From Antilocapra americana (Eukaryota > Chordata > Mammalia > Artiodactyla > Antilocapridae), in contig ML662445.1 of assembly GCA_007570785.1 (NCBI GenBank), forward strand, positions 1,525,614 through 1,589,613: a stretch of 64,000 nt of DNA. Direction: 5' to 3'. The stretch's first letter is position 1, and every line of letters begins with the position of its first letter. This document shows positions 33,205 to 43,620 of this stretch, piece after piece. A program made the position numbers and the translations under genes. Below the pieces are notes generated by a model. That model was given only the letters and a program-made list of their open reading frames with translations, was not told where the DNA came from and ran no database searches.

Positions 33205-33275
33205 CTTGTGTATGCGCACATGTGTGTGAGTGTGTGTGCACATGTGTGCGTGCGTGTGTGTGCATGTGCACTCGG
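33205..33275 (+). repeat. Imperfect (TG)n/(CA)n microsatellite
   Basis: About 70 bp of alternating TG with CA and CG interruptions (gtgtgtgagtgtgtgtgcac, atgtgtgcgtgcgtgtgtgt). It produces frames of 'CVHMCACVCVHVH'-type residues on both strands, which are not real proteins. Confidence 0.85.
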
Positions 33276-35215
33276 GCACTTCCACACCTCCGATGTGCAG
33301 GATGCTGGCGAGTGTGACTCACCCAGTCTCTGACACACCTGCATGGAGTTTCCTTGGACACCTGGCTATGCCGAGGACCAGGAATATGCGTCTATCTGTG
33401 GGTCGTCAGGACACACAGAAGCACGACTGGCCACACAGCTATTGCCTACCGTGGCAGCAACTCCCGCCGGACCTCAGGGCTGGGAAAAGCAGGCAAGTGG
33501 GGAAGCTGTGAAGTAAACTATTTTGTGACATGTTTTTATGACATAATGCTATTGATCTGAAAGACACTCACCCAGAACCACAACCTTTTCTACCCCAAGA
33601 AAAAGCCCTGAGTCGGTATAATCTTTTCAATCACTTGATATTCATAGTCTTACTCAAAGGTCTCTGAATATGTCATGTGTGTAATACCGATGCAGAATGT
33701 GGCCCGTGGTCGCTGCCTGCAATATGTTTCAATAAGGTAATTTTCCTGCTGCCTAGGAACATCAGCAGGGTGCAATCCGGAACTGAAACAGGGGATGACA
33801 TCTTATTCACGCATGCATCTGGAGGACAAAACCATACTTTATTAAAGGAAAATGGGATTTCAGGATTGTTTTGACAAGCATTAAGAACCCACCCCTTGGC
33901 TTACATACAGTACGGCTGGAGACCTGGGGGTCTCTGCAGCCCTGGTCATACCACCTGCCTGGCCAGTGGGGCTTAGGAGGTGGGGGATGGTTCTGGAAGC
34001 CAGGGTAGCCACTCAGCCAGCAAAGGAAGCCCATGCACACAGAACATATTTTCATGTCCCTTTTATTTTTTCACTTGTTCTTGACATTCAGAATTGGAAT
34101 CAGTGGTTACTCTGTGAAAGGTACAAGTGACTACCTACTCCTTTTAAAGTCAACCAAAGACAGTTCTTCCTTCCTTTGTATTTAGGGTCATCCCAATTCT
34201 CCCTGCGTAAGGGGAAAGAAAGAGGACATTCTTTGACCTTCTTAAATCAATTTAAGCGTTGAGATTTAAAATAAATACTGAAAATAATGTCAGATTTTAA
34301 AATACCAGCTGTGCTCAAACACTTGCCTCCCTCTAAATCACCTGCTTTTATAGCTTTCTGTGTCTTTATTGCCCCTCTCAAAGCCTGCCAGGAATTTCAG
34401 GCCTCTGTCCCTGATTCTGATGACTGTTTTCCTAGATTTCTGCATCAAAATGGTCAAAACATTCACCATTTCACTCACTTTGAGCAGCATGAATTCCTCA
34501 AATTAATCACCTTAACAAATGTGTCTGAAAAGAAGGCAGTCTTGGAACTGAGCAGAAATATGGAAGTCCACTGGCAGGGGCTGCACACCCACCTGCAGGC
34601 ACACCCTTCTCTGAGCCCTCGGGCCTGACGTCGCCTAGACTGACAACACCCAGGTTTCCTCCTTTAGAGAGAAAGCACTGATAATCCTCGGAGCACAAGT
34701 AGAAACATATTAAAAATAAGATCGGTCAAATTAAGCATCAGAGAACATATTAACTAGCAAGGGAAAAGGATTATTAAAGAAAGCATCTTATTACAACCTT
34801 GGATTGCCCCCAAATGAAATGGTGCTTAAATGATCAGACTTGGATACTGCCTTATTCTCAGAAATCATCCTGTGATGTAGTCAATTTTGTTGGCCTGGAG
34901 AAGATGTATTAAAGAACAAATTTTCTATTTGTAAATTCAAAGAAATCCCCAAGCCAAATGCCTTTGGTGATGGTCTGTGTGAATTAAGCAGTCTGGGGGT
35001 AGTCACTTGCAGAAAAATTTCAAAAGTAACCAGCTGAAACCTTCCCAGCCTCTGGTGTTCTGAAACCTTGGTGCTTCAAAGTACCAGGCAGTCTGCTGTT
35101 CTAGTTTATCTTAGAGCTGATGCATGTTTTCACATGATCTGTCTGCCAGCAGCAAATAACTAGGCCACAGTAAGCCCCTATGTAGTGGAAAGCATGGCTG
35201 AAAGTAGGTAGTGTT
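33276..35215. other. Unassigned repeat-poor DNA
   Basis: No recognised element. 34640-35000 is AT-rich, single-copy-looking DNA that may be conserved. The 113-codon plus frame at 34287-34628 has no domain. Confidence 0.4.
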
Positions 35216-35312
35216 TTATTTTATTTATTTTTTTAATTAATTAATTAATTTTTTTCTTTACATTATCGTGTTGGTTTTGCCATGCATTGACATGAATCCA
35301 CCATGGGTATAG
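35216..35312 (-). mobile_element. Very short ruminant L1 3' end, antisense
   Basis: A T-rich run with (AATT)n, then cattatcgtgttggttttgc, catgcattgacatgaatcc and accatgggtat, is the complement of the terminal L1 3' UTR. Only about 95 bp. Flanks give no clean target-site duplication. Confidence 0.8.
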
Positions 35313-36084
35313 TTTTAAATGCGAGCTATCAGCTGCCTTGGGGAAGCCTCTCAGGCCCTTTGATGGTAATTAAATTCCCCACCCACCACGCAGGGGCCTT
35401 TTTAAGGAAAGAGCAGGAACTCCGCATGGACTAGAAAAGGCACTGGGTGATCAGATGGACTCTGCTCTGTGTCCCCATTTGCTTATCCTTGCACTGGTTT
35501 ACTTAGCAAACAATAAAAGCACACTGACTTCCACAGCCTTTATTAGAGGTCCCTGCAGTCTGCAAAAGGAACACAAAAGAAAAGGAAGAAGATTGAGAGG
35601 CAGTTTATGAGCTGAGGAGAGCCGTCCCGGCAAGCAGCATCTCTCCAACAGCCTGGCGAGTCCAGACAGGCCTGGTTCTGGTCTTGTTCTCACGACAGAG
35701 CGAAGAACCCCGTAGGAAGACGGATCCTCTCTTGGAGATGCGGAAATGAAGAATCTGCTTCTGGTGAACTGACCTTGATTTGAGTTATGCTGCTCTGCAG
35801 CTCTTGGAATTTCCTTCATTGCAAAATGTATCCAACATATCAAGATACAGAATATGTAAACGAACATATTCCCCATGGAATACATAGGAGTAATATGAAA
35901 GATTAACTTTGTCCTAGCTTTGCATCTACACTGGCTTGTGTGTGTGTGTGCCTTTTCTTATATAGAATCAAGCATATATACTGACACGTCCCTTAGATGG
36001 GAAACCGTTTTTAGGAAAATGTTGAGACCGTGACCCTCCCCTCACTAACTTCAGCCCTGGTTTTCTGGTTCCTCCGAGGTAATC
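35313..36084. other. Unassigned DNA
   Basis: No recognised repeat except a short (GT)6 run near 35938. A minus-strand frame of 128 codons at 35499-35885 has no recognised domain. Confidence 0.4.
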
Positions 36085-37166
36085 TTTTTTTTTTTTAATT
36101 GGTTTTGCCATACAATGACATGATATCGCCATGGGTGTACATATGTTCCCCCTCCAAAACCCCCCTCCCTCCTCCCTCCTGACTCCCTTCCCCCGGGAAA
36201 TCTCGGTGAAGTAGCCCCGAGCAACAATCCTGGGCTGGCGATTGATTTCACATCTGATACTTAACATATTTCAATGCCATTCTCCCAAATCATCCCACCC
36301 CTGCCCTCATCCACAGAATCCACGAGTCTGTTCTATACGTCTGCGTTCCTTTTGCTGTCTCGCATGCTGGGTTCTCGTTACCATCTTTCTAAATTCCATA
36401 TATATGCATTAGTATACTGTATTGTTGTTTTTCCTTCTGGCTTACTTCACTCTGGATAATAGGCTCCAGTTCCGTCCACCTGAGTAGAACTGCTTCAAAT
36501 GAATTCTTTTTTAATGCTGAGTAATATTCCATTGTGTATATGTACCACAGCTTTCTTATCCATTCATCAGTTGATGGGCATCTAGGTTGCTTCCATGTCC
36601 TGGCTATTATAAACAATGCAGCGATGAACATTGGGGTACACGTGGCTCTTTCAATTCTGGTTTCCTCGGTGTATATGCCCAGCAGTGGGATTGCTGGGTC
36701 ATATGGCAGGTCTATTTGCAGTTTTTTAAGGAATCTCCACACTGTTTTCCATAGTGGCTGTACTAGTTTGCATTCCCACCAACAGTGTAAGAGGGTTCCC
36801 TTTTCTCCACATCCTCTCCAGCATTTATTGCTTGTAGATTTTTGGATTACAGCCATTCTGACTGGTGTAAAGTGATACCTCATTGTGGTTTTGATTTGCA
36901 TTTCTCTGATAATGAGTGATGTTGAGCATCTTTTCATGTGTTTGTTAGCCATTTTTATGTCTTCTTTGAAGAAATGTCTGTTAAGTTCTTTGGCCCACTT
37001 TTTGATTGGGTCGTTTATTTTTCTAGAATGGAGCTGCAGGAGTTGCTTGTGTATTTTTGAGATTAATTGTTTGTCCATTGCTTCATTGGCTATTATTTTC
37101 TCCCATTCTGAAGGCTCTCTTTTCACCTTGCTTATAGTTTCCTTTGTTGTGCAGAAGCTTTTAATT
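36085..37166 (-). mobile_element. Ruminant L1, 3' 1.08 kb, antisense
   Basis: Poly-T at 36085-36096 (A tail on the complement), then the L1 3' UTR (ttggttttgccatacaatga; C/T-rich tract 36161-36195; ctgcgttccttttgctgtct) and the ORF2 C-terminus to about 37166 (cagaagcttttaattttatt). Least mutated L1 in the window. 5'-truncated; no obvious target-site duplication when the left flank (gaggtaatc) is compared with the right flank (ccttatcagcactt). Confidence 0.95.
36389..37166 (-). pseudogene. L1 ORF2 C-terminal segment, open to its natural stop
   Basis: A frame of about 260 codons on the minus strand encodes the last part of L1 ORF2p, the endonuclease/reverse transcriptase protein. Visible in order: '[15 protein letters not shown]', '[13 protein letters not shown]', 'WAKELNRHF', the C-terminal Cys-rich motif C-x3-C-x7-H-x4-C ('CWRGCGEKG…LHCWWEC'), '[10 protein letters not shown]', '[13 protein letters not shown]', '[12 protein letters not shown]', ending 'ILMHIYGI' then TAG. 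The endonuclease and RT catalytic domains are absent through 5' truncation. The upstream Met at 37183 lies in flanking DNA and is accidental. No disabling mutation lies within the retained part, indicating a fairly recent insertion. Confidence 0.9.
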
Positions 37167-39479
37167 TTATTCCTTATCAGCACTTAGCCTCTCTGGTGAG
37201 CTTACCCTGGTTCTATAGAGCACTTTTTCGAAGAGTCAGAACTTGAAGAGAAGGGCTTCAAAAGGATGTAAAGAGTTTTCAAAATGACCCAAGAGGATGG
37301 AGGAGGGACTGGGAGGATGGACAGATGGGTCTTTCTGGGCTGCGGTGTCTCCTGGTGCTGGAAACACCTGAGCTCCAAGACAGAGGACGGCCCTTGCAGC
37401 CCGGAACTCGTGTGTTTGGAGCCTCATCGTCTAGTTCGTTTGTTTGAGATGCAGAACCCAAGCTTCTGGGGGTGAGTTTGGGGCCATCTGAACACCCAGT
37501 GCCTATCTAGTCAGTGCAGAGTCAATGCTCGACAGTCTCATAAGCAGGAGAATTAAAGGATCCAGAAAAGCCCCAATGAAAACATTCAAAGCCAAGTGGT
37601 CACACCAGCCCATGTCCCCTAATGCCAGAAGCAGCATCGGACACCCTCTTGTTTCGAGGGCACACAGGCTTCCAACAGGACGTGCGTGTTTAGACCTTGG
37701 CTAGGCTGTTCCTAAACCATATCTCAGCTGCACTGATTTAGCGGCTTCTGAGCTAATACCTTCAGCAGAAACACCAGGATCACTTTCTGCTTTCTCTGGC
37801 TGTAGAAACTATCCAAGGAAACCCAGCTGTGCTCATTGGGTGGGGCGGGGGGGAGGTCTTATTTTCTGAAGGACAATTTAATTCCTTGGTTGCAAGTCAG
37901 GAATAAATTCAAACCTAAAGAAAATTAACAGCTTAAAGAAAATGAGCAAGCAAAGAGTATTTCTAAGCAAGGTTTTCTATTCTGGCTTTCATTTTGAAAC
38001 TTCAGGAAGCAGCGTCTAGAAAATGCTTTCTAGTATCGCATTGTTTTATCCCAACTCTTTCACCCATGATCAGTTCTTAATCCAGAGACTCATGTAGGGG
38101 AGTGTTCTGGCTCAGTTCACTAAGCTACCGACCAAGACTCCAGGGAACGGGATCTGCTGAGACATTGCTGTCACTCCTGTGCGTCTCACTGGACAATTAC
38201 TTATCGAATGAGCTCATGAGCACAGCAGGGACCGTCCTGGGCAGGGCCCCATGGTGGGCTATCCCGCCAGGCTCTGCCAAGGGAGAAAAGAAGCTGCCTG
38301 ACTAGGCATGGGTGTTCTGAGGGGCTGTTTGTATCTTGAAGACCCTTGATAGAAATTCTAATCTCTTCCTGTCTCAGACCACTCTGCTGTAATCGAGTAG
38401 GGGATGGTGGTTCTCTGAGCTCCAGGAATGCTCCAGTGAAGCTGTGGGATTCGCCTGAGTTTCCTCAGCCGTTTGTCTCTGCATTTTCTTTATCCCCTGT
38501 AAACAGAACTGGGGAAGGTTTGCCCGCAGGCTGTTGAGACCCACTGGTGACACCCCAGACAGTGCCATTGTGTTTGGATATAAGTTGTTCAGCAGGTTTG
38601 CGAATTTCTGAGTATGTTTAGTAACTCTGACTTCTGTTTCTCCATCTGCAAAATGGCACTTTTCCTAACCAACGTCTTCCAAATGTTGCTGAAAAAGGCA
38701 CAGAGCACAGGGAGCATCCTACAAGGACCTCAGTGGTTCTAGGGTCCTGACCCAGAAGATCTGTTTCTGTTCTGTCGACCCAGCCCTGCAGGGGGTCCAG
38801 GCTCCCTGAGCTTGAACCTTCTCTTCTAAAGCCTGATGGGGTGTCCGGAGTAACTGTGGAGGCTCAGATGGAAAGCTCTATGACTTGTGAGGTTTCCAAA
38901 CTTCAGTTTCTAGAGTTTGCTGGGCGGTTCCACCAGGCAGCTCTCCAGGAGCTTCCAGGACACCCTCGCCTGTTTTGCTCACTTTCCAGGAGTAAACGGA
39001 CTCATCCTCCCCACTCCTCAGGCTCTATCTTTGGAACTGTCCAGAAAAGCTTCCTTCTCTGCACCCCTCCATCCTGTCAGCCACCATGTTCTGTGAGTTT
39101 TCCCTTCCTCTGCCTCCCAGACATTCATGGCCATTTCCTAATTTCTCCAGGTCAGTGCCCTCCACTCCCCAGGTTGGACCTGAGAAAACTGAGGTCAAAC
39201 ATATCCCGGGATGCAACACACCCAAGATCTTCGAGGAGAGACGCTCAAGCCAGGCCATGGTCCCAGGCAGGTGGGTGGAAGAGCACCTGTTTCTCTCCAT
39301 CCTCTCCAAGCACCCGGCTGCTCAAAACCCTTCAAAGACCTTCCATTCATAAACAAAAAAAATCCTGAACTGCTGAATCTGCCACTCAAAGTCCTCCTCA
39401 TGTGACTTGTCTCAGCATTATTCTAGCTGCCCTCTCCATTCACATTCCTGTAAGACACGTGCACACACACACACACTGT
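37167..39479. other. Unassigned DNA
   Basis: No repeat recognised. Contains a G-rich tract at 37838-37853 (gggtggggcggggggg). The 175-codon plus frame at 38841-39368 overlaps three other frames and has no domain. Positions 39175-39215 faintly recall a MIR core (gagaaaactgaggtcaaac). Confidence 0.4.
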
Positions 39480-39613
39480 GAGCTGTACATATACACATGC
39501 ACAGCTGCACAGGTGCACACACACACATGTGCACACACCTTAGCCTGAGCTGTACATATACACATGCACAGCTGCACAGGTGCACACACACACATGTGCA
39601 CACACCTTAGCCT
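39480..39613 (+). repeat. Perfect 67-bp tandem duplication, CA-rich
   Basis: Copy 1 is 39480-39546 and copy 2 is 39547-39613, with no mismatch by eye. Each begins gagctgtacatatacacatg, passes through ggtgcacacacacacatgtg and ends caccttagcct. A (CA)n run precedes at 39458-39475. Period 67 is not a multiple of three. Likely to vary in copy number between individuals. Confidence 0.96.
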
Positions 39614-40457
39614 GCCCTGGGGTCAGGCTGCACAGCCCAGGTTCTCCCAGGACTCCTCAGGGAGGAATTCCTTCTTTTATGGCTGAATAATATTCCACTG
39701 CAATACAGACTGAGGGGTCAGTGAAAGGCCCTCGGAGACCAAAGAGAGACCACTTGTAGGGTCTGTTTTACAACATACATTGATGAGCTCATGCACACTG
39801 CACACTAGATTACTGTCATGTTTGGAATAATTTACATTTTATATATTTTAAATTTTTAAAGATGAAAACTCCTACAAAAACAAAATACTAGAAACGGTTA
39901 ATTTTGACTGAGAACTGCATTTTGAATGGACTAAACGGAGTCTGAATGGAGAGTTGCAGCGAGAGCATTACCTTCCACCTCACCTGGAGTTGTCAGAACA
40001 TCAGCCACGTCCCAGAGGGCAACGCCCCTCGGCCCTTCCCACGGCCTGCTTGAGGTCAGATGTCCAAGCCTGTCAAAGGAGAAAGGACAGAACTTCATCT
40101 GGGCAGGTGCTCTGAGAAGGATGCTCTCCACCAGCTTCTGCTGATCTCTGCTGGTTTTGTACTGAGGATGACGCCGTGGCTCCCACCATGAAGTCAGTCT
40201 ATGCGAATTCTAACATGACTCAGCCTATAAAACAGATTTGCTAATTGATAATGAGCTGTACTGTTAAAAGCAACACTGTCAAAGCAGTGTTAAGTACATG
40301 AACCCTTTTGATGTGATTTACGTACTCCTGGAATTAAATTGTGACTTAATGCACACTAATCAAAGCTGCTCATATACATCAATTTTGTAAGGTAAACACT
40401 TTCCCCCCATGTATTTATTTTTAAAATTTAAACATATCTGTTTGTTTGTATTTCCTT
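39614..40457. other. Unassigned DNA with a small L1 scrap and a possible conserved element
   Basis: 39666-39700 (cttttatggctgaataatat) is a very short antisense L1 match. 40195-40400 is AT-rich, single-copy-looking DNA with a perfect 7-bp stem: aacactg at 40272-40278 and cagtgtt at 40285-40291, loop tcaaag. Confidence 0.4.
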
Positions 40458-40657
40458 GAAAGTGAAAATGTTAGTTGTGCAGTCATGTCTGACTCTGTGA
40501 CCCCACGTAGCCAGCCAGGCTCCTCTGTCCATGGGGTTCTCCAGGCAAGAATTGCTATGCCCTCCTCCAGGGGATCTTCCCTACCCAGGGACCTAACCTG
40601 GGTCTCCCACACTATAGGCAGATAATTTACTGACTGAGCCACCAGGGAAGCCCTGCG
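40458..40657 (-). mobile_element. Bov-tA SINE, antisense, with target-site duplication
   Basis: Plus strand runs gaaagtgaaaatgttagttg, tcatgtctgactctgtgacc, gttctccaggcaagaattgc, ccaggggatcttccctaccc and tgactgagccaccagggaag, the complement of an essentially full-length Bov-tA. Direct repeat tttcctt at 40451-40457 and 40658-40664. Confidence 0.95.
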
Positions 40658-40664
40658 TTTCCTT

Positions 40665-41402
40665 AAGAGGATGACAGGAGACACAGGAAAAACCAGACAG
40701 TGTGCATCAACAATACCAGGGTATTTATCAGGCCTTATTTGCTGAGAGTTCCACTTACATTCCCATGAGCCCTGATGGACTTTTTTCTTTCTTAAATCTC
40801 ACTTTAAAAATGAGGGCGCTGTCTGGGAGCGAGTAGGACTGTCTGTCTCACACAAAAGCCCACACTCTTCCCATTATTGTGTCTTTTAAGTTGTTTATTT
40901 AGCCAATAGCCTCTCTACTCATTAAGAATTCTTAGCATATCAAGATGTTTTTTATTCAATTTGGCAGTGATATATAATGCTTATGTTTACTCTCCTGTTC
41001 TGAAGGCAAATTGCATCTTCTTTAAACAGAGTTTTGATGTGCAAATGCTCCTGATGGCTATAGTTAAAAAAATGTAAACTAGGAAGACCTCGTGGACTAG
41101 GCTTAGTGTACCGACGTGCGGGTCATTTACCAGCAGAGGCGGGTTGGTTGTTATGTCCTGCCCGCACAGACGCAGATGCAGCCGGAAATGCCACAGAGCC
41201 ACAGTCACCACGAGGCAAGGCCCGGCCGGCTATGCGGGAAGGATTCCTTTATGAGCTTTCCTGGACAGCACACAGAGAAACCGCCTTCCACCACCACCAG
41301 GGGTGAGGGCAGCTGGTGGGTGTTCATACACAGCTTTGGTCGGCTAGGGAAGATCTTCCAGCATGAATTAATGTTTTGTTCTGTCAAATAATATTTCTGT
41401 CG
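40665..41402. other. Unassigned DNA
   Basis: AT-rich to 41080, then a GC-richer patch 41100-41310 with several CpG. Frames of 60-91 codons in the patch occur on both strands and are not convincing. Confidence 0.4.
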
Positions 41403-41775
41403 TTTTTTTTTAAGTTTTTATTTTCTATTGGAAAGTGAAAGTCTCAGTCGTGTCTGACTCTGCGACTCCATGGTCTATGCAGTCTGTGGAATTCTCCAGG
41501 CCAGAATGCTGGAGTGGCTAGCCTTCCCTTCCCCAGGCGATCTTCCCAACTCAGGAATCAAACTCAGGTCTCCTGCAGTGCAGGTGGATTCTTTACCCGC
41601 TGAGCCACAAGGGAGGAGTATGGCTGATTGACGATGTTTGGATCGTGTCAGGTGGACAGCACAGGGACGCAGCCACACACACATGTATCCAGTCTCCCCC
41701 AGACTCCCCTCCTACCCAGGCTGCATGAGCAAGTTCCACGTGCTGCACAGTAAGTCCTTGCTGGTTGATATTGTT
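41403..41775 (-). mobile_element. L1 3' UTR, antisense, split by a Bov-tA
   Basis: Left part 41403-41430 (poly-T, gtttttattttctattgg) and right part from about 41613 (gagtatggctgattgacgat, tcaggtggacagcacaggg, ctgcacagtaagtccttg, ctggttgatattgttg) join into the complement of an L1 3' UTR if the SINE between them is removed. Confidence 0.8.
41430..41615 (-). mobile_element. Bov-tA SINE, antisense, nested in L1
   Basis: gaaagtgaaagtctcagtcg, tgtctgactctgcgactcca, gaattctccaggccagaatg, gatcttcccaactcagg, gtgcaggtggattctttacc and gctgagccacaaggga form a near full-length antisense Bov-tA. It interrupts the L1 motif ctattgg|agtatgg, with ggag possibly duplicated. Confidence 0.93.
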
Positions 41776-41839
41776 GAACTTACGTTTCTGAGATTTCATT
41801 TAAAATTTTACAACTGCAGCAATATGTAAAAGAAAAAAA

Positions 41840-43620
41840 TTAAAGATTTACAGCTGTATTCATGATGAATATAGATCTGTAGTTTCCTCATCATATTTTA
41901 GTCTGGTTTTAGTTTCTGGGTAATGCTGACTTTAGATAATGAGAATAAATACGTTCCTTCCTTTTCAATTTTCTGAAAGAATTTGCCTAAATTTGCTATT
42001 ATTTATTCCTTAAATGTTTGGTAGAATTCATTAGTGAATTCATCTGAGCCTGGAATTTTTCTAGGGAGAAGATTATAAACTATAATTTAATTTTAAATAG
42101 ATATATAACTATTCAGATTGTCCACTCCATTTTTTTCCCTTGCATGAAGTGTACATGTTACAAGAAGATTGTCCATTTGTCTCAGTTGTCAAACTGATTG
42201 TTCAGGTTATTCATAATATTTCCTCTATTTGATGACTAGAAACTGTAGCTGTGTCTCCTCTGTCAGTTATGGTTCTGATTATCTGGGCCTTTCTCTTTTT
42301 TCCCAATTAATCTGTGTGTAGATTTAGCAATTTTAATGATCTTCTCAAAGAAACAGGCTTTAGTTCCTTTGACTTTTTGGTTTTTTGGTTCTAACTTATT
42401 TTCATATTGTTCTTTATTAATTATATTATTTTGTTGACTTCATATTTTGTTTTCATCTCTTCTCCTGATTACTTGAAGTGGAAGCTCAGGTCTTTGGTCT
42501 GAGATATTTATTCTTTCCTAATGTAAGTGTATATGCTTGTCAGTATTTTCCAAAGAAAAGCCCTAGCTCTATCTCAGAAATCTGATGTCCTGTGCTTTAA
42601 TTTTCAGATCAAATTGTTTCCTATTTTTTTCTTTTGATTTATTCTTTGACCTGTGTGTTATTTAGAAGTGTGTTATTTCATTTCCAAACATTTCAGCATT
42701 TTCCAGATGTCATTATATTACTGATACATAAATTAACCATATATGGTCAAAGAAAATATTTTGTATGATTTAAATTTAATTGAATTAATTTTAAAATTAA
42801 TTTAAATTGTTAAGATTTGTTTGATAGGCCAGAAAATGATCTGCACACATATGCACAAAAGAAGAATATGCATTCTCCTGCTTTGGGGGGCATTTTCCAT
42901 GAATGTCCATTAAATCTCATTGGCTGATGATGCTGTTTGTTTTCTTGATGGATTAGTTTCTGCTTAGTTGAGAGAGGAGTGCTGAGGCCCCAGCTACAGT
43001 TGTGAATTTACCTATTTCTCTTTGGAGTTCTATCAGTTTTTGCTTCAAGTATTTTAAAGTTCTATTTTAATTTTTATAAACCATTAGGATTTTTATGTAT
43101 ATCTTCTTGGAGAATTGACCTCAACATCATTATATAAGATTCTTTTTTAGTCCTTGTAATATTCTTGTTCTGAAATGTACTTTGCCTGCTATTAATATAG
43201 CTATTCTAGATTTTTTTATTAGTGTTGTGTATAATTTCCCATCCTTTTATTTTTAACCTATCTTGGCCTTTATATTAGATTTCTTATAGATAGCATAAAA
43301 CTGGGTGTTGCTTTATATCCAATGTGATGTGCTCTCTATTAATTGATAGATTTAAACTGCTTTAATTTAACATAGTTATGGATACAGTTGGATAAATTCT
43401 ACCATCTTGCTAGTGTTTCTATTTGGTTCATCCGATCTTTGTTTCTTTTTTCCCTTTGATCCTGTTTTTATTTGGATTAATTCAATATTTGTTATCATTT
43501 TGTTCTATCTTCATCATGAGTTTATCCCTGTGTATACCTCACCTTACACTGTTCTGATTATTTACTCTAGTGTTTACATTAACATTGCTCGTTACTGCCT
43601 GGCGTGTAACGTGTGGATGC
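41840..43620 (-). mobile_element. Old L1M ORF2 5' half, antisense
   Basis: Complement of L1 ORF2 between the endonuclease and RT regions: gaattcatctgagcctggaa, attatctgggcctttctctt, aagaaacaggctttagttcc, gaggccccagctacagttgt, gttctatcagtttttgcttc, ttgcctgctattaatatagc, gcataaaactgggtgttgct. Continuous for about 1.8 kb but with indels and stops throughout; no long frame. Confidence 0.82.

Noticed and set aside
33205..33361. Cys/His-rich frames resembling zinc-finger repeats
   Set aside because: They are translations of an imperfect TG/CA microsatellite.
34287..34628. 113-codon plus-strand frame
   Set aside because: Looks superficially protein-like but matches no family I recognise and has no supporting exon signals; length is within chance expectation for 64 kb.
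38841..39368. 175-codon plus-strand frame
   Set aside because: Pro/Ser-rich with no domain; three other frames overlap it on both strands; no splice or polyadenylation context.
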